Assembly (NCBI RefSeq): GCF_035514885.1
Contig: NZ_DATJCH010000012.1
Coordinates: 682,001-746,000 of the forward strand
Direction of reading: 5' to 3'
Length of the DNA stretch: 64,000 nt
Origin: Albibacterium sp035514885
GTDB taxonomy: Bacteria; Bacteroidota; Bacteroidia; Sphingobacteriales; Sphingobacteriaceae
The notes beneath the pieces are model-generated. The model was not told the DNA's origin. It made no database searches and was given only the letters and a program-made list of their open reading frames with translations. Positions within the stretch are counted from its first letter, which is position 1; every line of letters begins with the position of its first letter. Below, piece after piece: positions 35,838 to 44,141 of the stretch. Position numbers and translations under genes: made by a program.

Positions 35838-36612
35838 ATCCTTCTTTAATACTATTTATAAATTTAGGTATACGTTCTAGATAATCTTCATTTTCCAGCT
35901 GTCTCACAAATGCACTTCCAATGATAGCTGCATCTGCAGCCCCAGCCGCTTGCTTAAAGCTATCATGATTTGATATTCCAAAGCCAATAACAACAGGATT
36001 TTTTAAATTTAATGCCTTAATTCGCTGAAAATAACTCAAACGTTCTTCAGAAACCTTTAAATCTTTTCCAGTGGTCGCTGAAGAAGATAATAAATAAATA
36101 AAACCGGTACTCAGTGAATCAATTTTACGAATCCGCTCATCCGTAGTTTGAGGACTTACCAAAAAAATATTGCTGATGCAGTTATCTTTAAAAGTATCGG
36201 CATATAATTCCTCATATTCATACATCGGTAAATCTGGAATAATCGCACCGTCTACCCCTACTTCTGCACAAGATTTACAAAAACGCTCTACCCCATATTG
36301 CAAAACCGTATTGAAATAGCCCATCAAATAAACAGGAATGGAAACACGCTTACGAAGATCTTTCAATTGCTCAAAGAGAATTTCAAGAGTCATCCCATTT
36401 TGCAAAGCTACTTGAGAGCTATGTTGAATTACAGGACCATCAGCCAACGGATCTGAATATGGAAATCCGATTTCCAGAAAATCGGCTCCGGCTTTTTCAA
36501 GTTCCTCTGCGATATCCAATGTGCTTTCCAGGTGCGGATAACCCGCAGTGAAATAAATCGATAATATATCTTTATCTTTCTTATTACTAAATAATTGTGA
36601 TAATCTATTCAT
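35836..36612 (-). CDS. trpA: Tryptophan synthase alpha subunit
   Basis: The 258-residue TIM-barrel protein has the catalytic Glu in ADFLEIGFPYSDPLADGPVI (about 43-62) and Asp in DGAIIPDLPMYEYEE (about 125-139), and the C-terminal phosphate-binding GFGISNHDSF and IIGSAFVRQL. It cleaves indole-3-glycerol phosphate to indole and GAP within the TrpAB complex. It is the last gene of trpDFBA, 19 bp after trpB. Confidence 0.98.
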   Translation of the reverse strand: MNRLSQLFSNKKDKDILSIYFTAGYPHLESTLDIAEELEKAGADFLEIGFPYSDPLADGPVIQHSSQVALQNGMTLEILFEQLKDLRKRVSIPVYLMGYFNTVLQYGVERFCKSCAEVGVDGAIIPDLPMYEYEELYADTFKDNCISNIFLVSPQTTDERIRKIDSLSTGFIYLLSSSATTGKDLKVSEERLSYFQRIKALNLKNPVVIGFGISNHDSFKQAAGAADAAIIGSAFVRQLENEDYLERIPKFINSIKEG

Positions 36613-36631
36613 GTTATTGTTAAACTAAAAA

Positions 36632-37813
36632 TTAAAAAGAAAAGTATTTCATATAATTATCAAGGTCTTTATCTCCACGGCCAGAGAGACAAAGAATAAC
36701 ATCATCATCCTTCTCAAATTTCATTTTCTCCAGTTGCGCCAATGCATGTGCACTCTCAATAGCAGGAATAATACCTTCCAGGCGTGTTAGTAATAACCCC
36801 GCCTGCATAGCTTCATCATCAGTAATACTTACATATTTTACACGCTTATTTTCATGAAGAAAAGCATGTTGCGGGCCAATACCTGGGTAATCTAATCCTG
36901 CAGAAATAGAATAAGGCTCAATAACCTGTCCGTCGGGAGTTTGCATCAATATCGTACGACTTCCATGCAATACACCCTCCTTTCCTAAAACCGAAGTTGC
37001 TGCAGAATGACCACTATGAATTCCTTTACCTGCAGCCTCAGCAGCAATTAACTGAACGCTTTCATCATCCAGGAAATTATAAAACATACCAATAGCATTA
37101 CTACCACCACCCACACATGCCATTACATAGTCGGGTAACTTACCTTTCTTATCTAATAATTGCTGTTTAGCTTCAGATGATATAATGGATTGAAATCGGG
37201 CTACCAGATCAGGATATGGATGAGGACCAACTACAGAACCGATTATATAATGAGTATCTACTGGATTATTAATCCAATCACGTAGAGCCTCATTCGTTGC
37301 ATCTTTTAAAGTTTTACTCCCCGACTCTGCTGCAACAACCCTTGCACCCATCATCTTCATTCTTGCTACGTTAGGCGCTTGTCGTTCAATATCTACAGCA
37401 CCCATATATACTACACATTCCAAACCTTTCAATGCACAAACGGTTGCTGTTGCCACTCCATGTTGTCCGGCACCAGTTTCAGCAATAATCCTTTTCTTTC
37501 CAAGACGCTGAGCCAAAATAATTTGCCCAATCGTATTATTAATTTTATGCGCACCCGTGTGGTTTAAGTCTTCCCTTTTAAGATAGATATTTGCACCGTA
37601 CCGTTCAGATAGTCGTTCAGCCAAATACAAAGGAGAAGGCCGCCCTACATAATCACGCATTAACTGATCAAATTCAGCTTGAAAATCAGGACTATGCATA
37701 ATCTTCAAATATTCTTGCCGCAACTCCTCAACATTTGGGTAAAGCATTTCAGGAATATAGGCTCCTCCAAATTTCCCATAGTACCCCTTTTCATTCACTT
37801 GGTATTTACTCAT
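36632..37813 (-). CDS. trpB: Tryptophan synthase beta subunit
   Basis: The 393-residue PLP enzyme has GYYGKFGGAYIPEML at the N-terminus, the PLP lysine in KREDLNHTGAHKINNTIGQI (about 76-95), ETGAGQHGVATA, and the phosphate-binding GGGSNAIGMF (about 227-236). It condenses indole with serine. Length and motifs are normal TrpB1. It is 3 bp downstream of trpF and 19 bp upstream of trpA. Confidence 0.98.
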   Translation of the reverse strand: MSKYQVNEKGYYGKFGGAYIPEMLYPNVEELRQEYLKIMHSPDFQAEFDQLMRDYVGRPSPLYLAERLSERYGANIYLKREDLNHTGAHKINNTIGQIILAQRLGKKRIIAETGAGQHGVATATVCALKGLECVVYMGAVDIERQAPNVARMKMMGARVVAAESGSKTLKDATNEALRDWINNPVDTHYIIGSVVGPHPYPDLVARFQSIISSEAKQQLLDKKGKLPDYVMACVGGGSNAIGMFYNFLDDESVQLIAAEAAGKGIHSGHSAATSVLGKEGVLHGSRTILMQTPDGQVIEPYSISAGLDYPGIGPQHAFLHENKRVKYVSITDDEAMQAGLLLTRLEGIIPAIESAHALAQLEKMKFEKDDDVILCLSGRGDKDLDNYMKYFSF

Positions 37814-37816
37814 TAT

Positions 37817-38440
37817 CTATTTTTTTAATGCTTGTTTTAACAATAATAAATTTTTAATTCCTGGTGCAGACTCAAAGCGTGAGTTTAAGTCGACTGCATA
37901 CAATCGCTCATCTTTAAATGTATATGCATCTGAAAAATTATCCGGTCCGATACCACCACTTAAGAAATAAGGTTTATCGTATGAGTATTTTTTCAGCACA
38001 TCCCAATTAAACACATTTCCAGAACCACCGTATATGGAAGTTTTCGTATCGAATAAAAAGTAATCTACATTCAATAAGTAAGCTTCTAATTGATTGAAAT
38101 CAAATTCCGGATCAATTCCAAAAGCCTTAATAATCTCCAGGCCGGTACGTTCTTTTAAATCTTGACAAAATGCGGCACTTTCATTCCCATGCAATTGAAT
38201 TGCATCAAATTGATATTTTTTAACGACTTCAACAATCGCGTCAACAGTTGCATTTACAAATACTGCCGTCTTTTTAACGTTCTTTAAACTTTTAATATAT
38301 TCCTGATCTAGCTCCCCAACAAATCTTGAAGAAGATGGATAGAAAATAAAGCCTATATACTGAGGATTCAATGAAAGTACTTCATCAATATTAGCAGGTT
38401 TCATTAACCCACATATTTTTATTGCTGGCAAGGACCTCAT
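37817..38440 (-). CDS. trpF: Phosphoribosylanthranilate isomerase
   Basis: The 207-residue TIM barrel has the catalytic KICGLMKPANI (about 7-17), YIGFIFYPSSSRFV (about 27-40), the second catalytic Asp in YFLFDTKT (about 126-133), YGGSGNVFNWDVLK (phosphate loop) and FLSGGIGPDN. It isomerises PRA in tryptophan synthesis. Its start overlaps the trpD 3' end by 4 bp. No trpC lies between trpD and trpF. Confidence 0.96.
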   Translation of the reverse strand: MRSLPAIKICGLMKPANIDEVLSLNPQYIGFIFYPSSSRFVGELDQEYIKSLKNVKKTAVFVNATVDAIVEVVKKYQFDAIQLHGNESAAFCQDLKERTGLEIIKAFGIDPEFDFNQLEAYLLNVDYFLFDTKTSIYGGSGNVFNWDVLKKYSYDKPYFLSGGIGPDNFSDAYTFKDERLYAVDLNSRFESAPGIKNLLLLKQALKK

Positions 38441-39432
38441 AATTTCAACAAGGTTTTAAAGCTTTTTAAAGCCATTCCTCCAAACAAAGACTCCTCGGCC
38501 TCAAGGAAACACTCATGAAATGAAGCCTCTGGCTTAATGGTATTAATAGCGATGGCTGCATTGGCCAATACCACCCTATTTTGCACACCATTTCCTTCAT
38601 TACTTAAAATTGTTTTAAATATAGCCGCAGCCTCTTCTACTGTATCACCACCTGCAATTTCTTTGGGATTAATTGCTTCAAAATCCAACTCCTTGAGTGT
38701 TCTTATTTGTTCTGCACTGTTGTTAATAATCTTAAAACTCCCGGTCAATGAAACCTCATCATAGCCATCCAATGCATGGATAATGCTAAATTGTTTATCT
38801 GTTTTCTGATAAATATAAGCGTATAAACGTGCTAGTTCTAAACTAAATACTCCGACAGACTGATAATGAGGATTTGCAGGGTTTATTAAAGGCCCTAACA
38901 TATTAAAGAAGGTTTTTATACCTAATTCTCTCCGTATAGGGGCCACTGTTTTCATAGCTGGATGAAAAAGAGGTGCATGCAGAAAGCATATATTTGCTTC
39001 ATCCAATGCGCGGTAAATTTCATCTTGATCATTACTAAATTGATAACCCAGATATTCCATTACATTAGAAGATCCGCATCCTGATGATACCCCATAATTA
39101 CCGTGCTTCGCAACCTTATGTCCTGCACCTGCGACAATAAAGGAAGCAAGTGTTGAAATATTAAATGTGTTTTTACCATCACCACCCGTGCCACATAAAT
39201 CAATCAATTTATAATCACGATAATCACGTTTTACACTTAAATCAAACATTGAGTCGCGAAAGCCTTCCAGTTCCTCTTCCCGAATCGCACGCATGCTGTA
39301 GGCCGTCATAAAAGATGCAATTTGCGAACTATTATACTTGCCGGTTGCAATATTTGTCAATATTTCATGAGCTTCTTTACGTGTAAAGCTTTTATGCTCA
39401 AAAAGGTGTGATAAGATTTTCTTCATTTCCAT
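38437..39432 (-). CDS. trpD: Anthranilate phosphoribosyltransferase
   Basis: The 331-residue protein has LIDLCGTGGDGKNTFNISTL (PRPP/Mg site, about 77-96), VAKHGNYGVSSGCGSSNVME (about 108-127), RRELGIKTFFNMLGPLINPA (about 167-186) and DGYDEVSLTG. It transfers phosphoribose to anthranilate. It is the first structural gene of the operon and overlaps trpF by 4 bp. The start could be ATG 39432 or ATG 39426. Upstream lie a terminator and the trp leader. trpE, trpG and trpC are missing from this operon. Confidence 0.96.
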   Translation of the reverse strand: MEMKKILSHLFEHKSFTRKEAHEILTNIATGKYNSSQIASFMTAYSMRAIREEELEGFRDSMFDLSVKRDYRDYKLIDLCGTGGDGKNTFNISTLASFIVAGAGHKVAKHGNYGVSSGCGSSNVMEYLGYQFSNDQDEIYRALDEANICFLHAPLFHPAMKTVAPIRRELGIKTFFNMLGPLINPANPHYQSVGVFSLELARLYAYIYQKTDKQFSIIHALDGYDEVSLTGSFKIINNSAEQIRTLKELDFEAINPKEIAGGDTVEEAAAIFKTILSNEGNGVQNRVVLANAAIAINTIKPEASFHECFLEAEESLFGGMALKSFKTLLKL

Positions 39433-39437
39433 TTACG

Positions 39438-39466
39438 AAAAAAGGCTTGTCTTTATAGACAAGCCT
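39438..39466 (-). terminator. trp attenuator terminator hairpin
   Basis: On the minus strand AGGCTTGTCT (39457-39466) pairs perfectly with AGACAAGCCT (39443-39452) with a 4-nt loop, followed by a run of six T residues, as in a rho-independent terminator. It lies directly before the trpD start and after the Trp-rich leader, which marks it as an attenuator. Confidence 0.85.
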
Positions 39467-39498
39467 CAATTATTATTTATAAATATTTTACATACGAG

Positions 39499-39524
39499 TC
39501 ATGTCACAGAGGTTATCCTTTGTG
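39499..39524 (-). promoter_or_regulatory. Possible 1:2 pairing of the trp attenuator
   Basis: On the minus strand CACAAAGG (in the leader ORF after the Trp codons) can pair with CCTCTGTG (one mismatch, loop ATAA). The CCTC part can alternatively pair with GAGG at the start of the terminator. A ribosome stalled on the Trp codons would cover the first arm and favour the second pairing, so less Trp means read-through. This is the usual ribosome-mediated logic; the pairings were drawn by eye. Confidence 0.6.
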
Positions 39525-39560
39525 CCACCACCAGCTGAAATATGATAATTTTCTATTCAT
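39513..39560 (-). CDS. trpL: trp leader peptide (three consecutive Trp codons)
   Basis: ATG at 39560 opens a 15-codon ORF, MNRKLSYFSWWWHKG, closed by TAA at 39513. Three consecutive Trp codons (TGG TGG TGG) precede a terminator-like hairpin at 39438-39466 and trpD, which is the classic layout of a ribosome-mediated trp attenuator. The ORF is too short for gene finders. The predicted start of transcription is only a few bases before its ATG. Confidence 0.85.
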   Translation of the reverse strand: MNRKLSYFSWWWHKG

Positions 39561-39571
39561 TTATATGATTC

Positions 39572-39603
39572 CAAATATGAAGAATAATTTTTAAAAATAC
39601 AAA
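39572..39603 (-). promoter_or_regulatory. Predicted promoter of the trp operon
   Basis: On the minus strand TTTG (39600-39603) is followed after 20 nt by CATATTTG (39572-39579), a 7-of-8 match to TAnnTTTG. The spacing fits Bacteroidota promoters, and would start RNA about 5 nt before the leader ATG. Confidence 0.6.
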
Positions 39604-39719
39604 TGAGAAGAAATTTAGTATGTATCATTAATAGGTATCTATTAATTTATCCACAAAATGCATGATATATTGTATTATCACCTAAAAATGTGATATATTT
39701 ATATATAAAATTTAGAAAG

Positions 39720-40331
39720 ATGCATGCAGTAATAACCGGCGACATCATTAATTCGACTAAGGTAGATCCTAAAATCTGGCTTCCAGTCTTAAAAAATGTA
39801 TTAAATCAAGTTGGCTCGTCTCCCAGAGAATGGGAAATATACAGAGGCGACAGCTTTCAGCTATTTATAAAAGACCCTTTACTTGCTTTAACCATTGCCA
39901 TCCAAATTAAAGCAGCTATCAAAACCATCAAATCATTAGATGTACGAATGGCTATCGGCATTGGTAATATAGAGCATACTTCCAGCCAGGTTACCGAAGC
40001 CAACGGTCCAGCCTTTATTTATTCAGGAGAAAGATTTGAAAGTCTAAAAAAGGAAAAACTAAATCTTGTTGTTAAGTCTGAATGGCCTTCCTTCGACAGA
40101 GATATCAATCTGTTCTTAAAACTAGCTTTATTGATCATGGATCATTGGACAGAAAGTGCTGCCGAAATGATTAAAACCTCTTTAGAAAACCCCAATATGG
40201 CACAATCAGAGCTAGGCAGTATTATTGGAATAAAACAAAATGCCGTTAGCAGTCGGTTAAAAAGAGCTGCATTCGAAGAGATATCAGAAATGATTCAGGT
40301 GTATCAAATAAAATTAAAGGAACAGCTATGA
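39720..40331 (+). CDS. SatD-family protein
   Basis: The best start is ATG 39720 (203 residues); an in-frame ATG at 39690 is less likely. It begins MHAVITGDIINSTKVDPKIW, which fits the SatD family (Y/H-A-V-I-x-G-D-I-x-x-S). A C-terminal HTH-like part is visible in LGSIIGIKQNAVSSRLKRAA (about 165-184). The family was linked to stress or acid response in streptococci, but its biochemical role is unknown. It overlaps the DUF3307 gene by 4 bp (ATGA). Confidence 0.8.
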   Translation: MHAVITGDIINSTKVDPKIWLPVLKNVLNQVGSSPREWEIYRGDSFQLFIKDPLLALTIAIQIKAAIKTIKSLDVRMAIGIGNIEHTSSQVTEANGPAFIYSGERFESLKKEKLNLVVKSEWPSFDRDINLFLKLALLIMDHWTESAAEMIKTSLENPNMAQSELGSIIGIKQNAVSSRLKRAAFEEISEMIQVYQIKLKEQL

Positions 40332-41041
40332 CTTTACTTCTCAAATTGATGCTTGCTCATCTTTTGGGCGATTTTCTATTCCAATCAAATAAATGGGTAA
40401 AAGCTAAAGAAATAGGAAAGATTAGAGCTTATCAGCTTTATTTACATGTTTTCATCCATTTCGCCTTAACCATGCTCCTAACCTGGGATTGGAGTTTCTG
40501 GCCATGGGCAACAGCTATTGGATCAAGCCATCTTCTTATCGATAGTATTAAGCTCTATTTACAACAGCAAAAGCACAAACGCATACTATTCTTTGCTGAT
40601 CAGTTCTTACATATTCTGGTATTGTTGATTGTTTGGTATTTTCATGAAATCCATCCACTCCCTATAATTTCAATCAATCCAAACTACCTATTACTTTGGA
40701 CTACCACCCTACTGTTGCTTACTAAACCATTATCCATCGCCATTAAAATATTTATATCCAAATGGACACCCAATACCGAAGACAAAGAGAATGACTCTTT
40801 AGAGGATGCCGGTCAATATATTGGCTACCTGGAGCGCCTGCTGGTATTTACGTTTATTATTACCAATCATTGGGAGGCCGTTGGCTTTCTAATAACTGCA
40901 AAATCTGTTTTTCGCTTTGGAGATTTAAAGGCTTCTAAAGAAAGAAAACTCACAGAATATGTACTTATTGGTACTCTTATCAGTTTTGGATCAGCTATTT
41001 GTGTAGCACTCCTCTTTCAGTTTATTTTACATTTAATTTAA
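40328..41041 (+). CDS. DUF3307 membrane protein
   Basis: The 237-residue protein has about six hydrophobic segments and the DUF3307 start LKLMLAHLLGDFLFQSNKW followed by HVFIHFALTMLLTW (about 43-56), LLIDSIKLYLQQ, and FFADQFLHILVLLIVW. The conserved Asp and His residues lie in the first two helices. No activity is known. The ATGA overlap with the SatD gene fits the common SatD-DUF3307 gene pair. Confidence 0.85.
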   Translation: MTLLLKLMLAHLLGDFLFQSNKWVKAKEIGKIRAYQLYLHVFIHFALTMLLTWDWSFWPWATAIGSSHLLIDSIKLYLQQQKHKRILFFADQFLHILVLLIVWYFHEIHPLPIISINPNYLLLWTTTLLLLTKPLSIAIKIFISKWTPNTEDKENDSLEDAGQYIGYLERLLVFTFIITNHWEAVGFLITAKSVFRFGDLKASKERKLTEYVLIGTLISFGSAICVALLFQFILHLI

Positions 41042-41077
41042 CCTTAATAACTTTTATTCAAATACAGTTCTATTAAC

Positions 41078-41085
41078 TACCTTTG
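41078..41085 (+). promoter_or_regulatory. Possible -7 box of the PiT transporter gene
   Basis: TACCTTTG matches TAnnTTTG about 95 bp upstream of the ATG. A clear TTTG -33 box is not present at the right spacing, so this is a weak call. Confidence 0.35.
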
Positions 41086-41180
41086 TCGAAATAATAACAG
41101 TCATATAATATTAAGTTAACTTTATCCCTCTATAACCCATTTAATATTTCAAGCTTCTCTGTAACACAAAATCACACCGA

Positions 41181-43421
41181 ATGACTTTTATAATATTTCT
41201 TGTAGTTATCCTATTCATACTTGCTATTTCAGATTTAGTTGTCGGAGTAAGTAACGACGCCGTTAACTTCTTAAACTCTGCTATTGGTTCAAAGGCCGCA
41301 CCTTACCGTGTAATTATTATAACCGCCATTGTTGGTATCTTATTAGGTTCTTTCTTTTCCAGTGGGATTATGGAAATTGCCCGAAAGGGAATATTTCATC
41401 CGGAATATTTCACATTCGATAAAATTATGTGGGTATTTTTAGCAGTTATGCTGACCGATATTATCCTATTAGATGTATTTAACTCTCTCGGCTTACCTAC
41501 CTCTACCACCGTATCCATTGTTTTCGAACTCTTAGGCTCAGCTTGCGTAGTTGGTGTTCTATACTCGATTGAGAAAAATGATAATATTGCAGATGCTTTC
41601 AAATACATCAATTTCGAAAGTACCATATCTATAATAAGTGGGATATTTCTGTCAGTATTTATTGCATTTACCTGTGGGGTGGTCTTTCAATACCTCTTCA
41701 GACAGCTATTTACATTTGAATATACCAGTCGCCTGAAGCAATTCGGGGCACTTTTTGCAGGTTTTGGGATCACCTCAATCATTTATTTCCTATTAATAAA
41801 AGGACTAAAAGGCACAACTCTATTTAGTCCTAATAGCATTACATGGGTAAATAACAATATTACCACTCTACTTATTATTATATTCATCGTAATTGTTTTA
41901 ATCTGTTTCCTGTTACAACATTATGCTAAAGTGAATCCGTTAAAGATTGTAGTTCTTGCCGGAACTTTTGCATTAGCAATGGCTTTTGCAGGTAACGACC
42001 TGGTGAATTTTATAGGGGTTCCTATTACAGGTTATTTAGCATTTCAAAACTGGGTGGCAAGCGGCGTTCCTGCCGGCGACCTCTACCAAACCTATTTAGC
42101 GAGCGATGATGTTATAGTGCCTAATTACATGTTGCTTACTGCCGGTATAATCATGTCTCTAACTATTTGGTTCAATGCAAAAGCAAGAAAAGTTACAGAA
42201 ACAGAAGTAAATTTAGCTAGGCAAGACGAAGGCGAAGAACGATTTAAAGCAAACGCAGTTTCAAGGAGCATTGTGAAGTCATCTCTTATGCTTGGGAATT
42301 TAATTTCTGTTTTTCTGCCGCGTAATTCTTATAAAAACTACCGCTTAAATTTAGAGAAAAGTAAGATCCAAAAAGCAACCAATGTACAAGGTGAAGATTC
42401 TGCAGCTTTTGATTTAGTAAGAGCGTCCTCTAATTTAATTATCGCAAGTATCCTCATAGCATGGGCAACCTCCATGAAACTTCCTTTATCAACTACTTAT
42501 GTAACCTTTATGGTAGCTATGGGTAGCTCACTTGCGGATCGTGCCTGGGGAAGAGAATCTGCAGTATATCGTGTTGCGGGTGTATTAAGTGTGATTGGTG
42601 GCTGGTTTATCACTGCTGTAATCGCATTTGTTGCTTCGGGTATATTCGCTTTTATACTTTACAAAGGGGAGGAAACCGGTACCATTATATTGATTTTAAT
42701 TACCTTGGTTTACATTATATTCTCTCATATTAAGTTTGCACAGAAAGAGAAGAAAGCACAGAAATTAAAAGGTAAGTTTACAGCACTTGAAGCATCTGAT
42801 TTAGATTTATTTGAGAGAAATAGAAGGATGGTAAACAATGTTTTGACTGAACTCTATCAAAATTATCATAGCACCATCACATCGCTTAATGCAAATAACA
42901 CATCTCAACTGAAAAAAGTAAATGCAGATATGGATGAAATGGTGCAGTATGGTTTTAAAATACGCACAAAAAGTATAAAATACATTAAAGAACTGCAGAC
43001 AACAGACAAAGAAACTGCTGAAGTAATTCTTTACAGTACAGATTTATTACAGGATATGATTCAATCTGCTAAGTTCTTAAGTGAAGAAAGCTTAGAATAT
43101 ATCAATAATCTACACCAGGCGCCACAAAAAAGTTTTATAAAAACAGTAGAGAAGTTAAACAATAAAATGGATGTCTTCTTTAAGCTAATTATAGAAAGTT
43201 TAAGTGACCCGAAGGCGATCGATTACGACGTTGTTAGAAAAAGTCGTGATGAACTTAGAGAATTTATCAACTCCCATTTAGATCGTCAGATCTCCGAAAT
43301 TCAAAAGAGAAATCTAAGCACAAAACAAGCAATTTTACAAACAAATATCTTTTTACAAAGTCGTGATATCCTAGCAGTAATGCTTCGAATATCTAAAATG
43401 TATAGAAGATATCAAAAGTAA
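41181..43421 (+). CDS. Inorganic phosphate transporter (PiT) with PhoU-like C-terminal domain
   Basis: The 746-residue protein starts with PiT helices: LVVGVSNDAVNFLNSAIGSK (about 20-39; the N-D-A/V-N-F signature), and a second copy in ALAMAFAGNDLVNFIGVPIT (about 263-282). It has about ten TM helices to residue 520, separated by a cytoplasmic loop. From about 540 there is a cytoplasmic, helical PhoU-like domain (LEASDLDLFERNRRMVNNVL to the end). The natural fusion suggests phosphate uptake coupled to regulation. It is on its own, 139 bp after the DUF3307 gene. Confidence 0.9.
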   Translation: MTFIIFLVVILFILAISDLVVGVSNDAVNFLNSAIGSKAAPYRVIIITAIVGILLGSFFSSGIMEIARKGIFHPEYFTFDKIMWVFLAVMLTDIILLDVFNSLGLPTSTTVSIVFELLGSACVVGVLYSIEKNDNIADAFKYINFESTISIISGIFLSVFIAFTCGVVFQYLFRQLFTFEYTSRLKQFGALFAGFGITSIIYFLLIKGLKGTTLFSPNSITWVNNNITTLLIIIFIVIVLICFLLQHYAKVNPLKIVVLAGTFALAMAFAGNDLVNFIGVPITGYLAFQNWVASGVPAGDLYQTYLASDDVIVPNYMLLTAGIIMSLTIWFNAKARKVTETEVNLARQDEGEERFKANAVSRSIVKSSLMLGNLISVFLPRNSYKNYRLNLEKSKIQKATNVQGEDSAAFDLVRASSNLIIASILIAWATSMKLPLSTTYVTFMVAMGSSLADRAWGRESAVYRVAGVLSVIGGWFITAVIAFVASGIFAFILYKGEETGTIILILITLVYIIFSHIKFAQKEKKAQKLKGKFTALEASDLDLFERNRRMVNNVLTELYQNYHSTITSLNANNTSQLKKVNADMDEMVQYGFKIRTKSIKYIKELQTTDKETAEVILYSTDLLQDMIQSAKFLSEESLEYINNLHQAPQKSFIKTVEKLNNKMDVFFKLIIESLSDPKAIDYDVVRKSRDELREFINSHLDRQISEIQKRNLSTKQAILQTNIFLQSRDILAVMLRISKMYRRYQK

Positions 43422-43691
43422 TTATTACTATTTCTTAGAGGTTTTTGACTATTTTTTGATTAAAAACCGCCGAAAACCCTACTTTTTTGCATATTTTTCT
43501 TAAATTTGCGAATCTTCTATCAAGGACATTGATCCAATGATGCGTATACAACATAATGCGTCAGTCTAAAATTGGAATTTCAAAAGCCTGATTCTTTGCG
43601 TACATCACGCGTATTTTATCTTGCATTTTTGTTATCAAATTAACCTCTTGGTAGTTTTTTTTTAATTCCCTATGGGGAGCAAATTTATAAA

Positions 43692-44141
43692 ATGATTGAA
43701 ATAAAAGAATTTAATAAAACCAATCAATTAAGCACTTCAGAAAAACTTGAAATCTCATCATTTCTCTTTCACAATTTAGAAGAATACGGTGATCCGGAAA
43801 CAGCCATCCAAAAGGCAATTGACTATGCCTTAGGAAAGAATGGCAGTTTGGGCGGTCATGTTTTTATTGCAAAAAATGAAAATGAATTAGTAGGTGCCAC
43901 AGTTATCAATAAAACAGGGATGAACGATTATATCCCTGGAAATATATTAGTGTATATAGCTACACATAAAAAATTCAGAGGAAAAGGAATAGGAAAAAGT
44001 ATAATGCAAAAAGCCATCGATCATGTTGAAGGTGATATAGCTCTCCATGTCGAAGCAAACAATCCGGCTAAGAAATTATACGAGCGATTAGGTTTCACAA
44101 ACAAATACTTAGAAATGCGTTTAATAAAGGAGGTTATATAA
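43692..44141 (+). CDS. GNAT-family N-acetyltransferase
   Basis: The 149-residue protein has the GNAT core: HVFIAKNENELVGATVINKT (about 56-75), the acetyl-CoA loop HKKFRGKGIGKSIMQKAIDH (R-G-K-G-I-G-K, about 92-111), and LHVEANNPAKKLYERLGFTN (about 118-137). The acceptor is unknown. The stop overlaps the ATG of the racemase gene by one base, so it probably works with that gene. Confidence 0.92.
   Translation: MIEIKEFNKTNQLSTSEKLEISSFLFHNLEEYGDPETAIQKAIDYALGKNGSLGGHVFIAKNENELVGATVINKTGMNDYIPGNILVYIATHKKFRGKGIGKSIMQKAIDHVEGDIALHVEANNPAKKLYERLGFTNKYLEMRLIKEVI

Noticed and set aside
43422..43691. Hidden small gene or RNA before the GNAT gene
   Set aside because: The 270-bp gap shows only AT-rich sequence and scattered GCGTA words, with no stable hairpin, frame or clear promoter.
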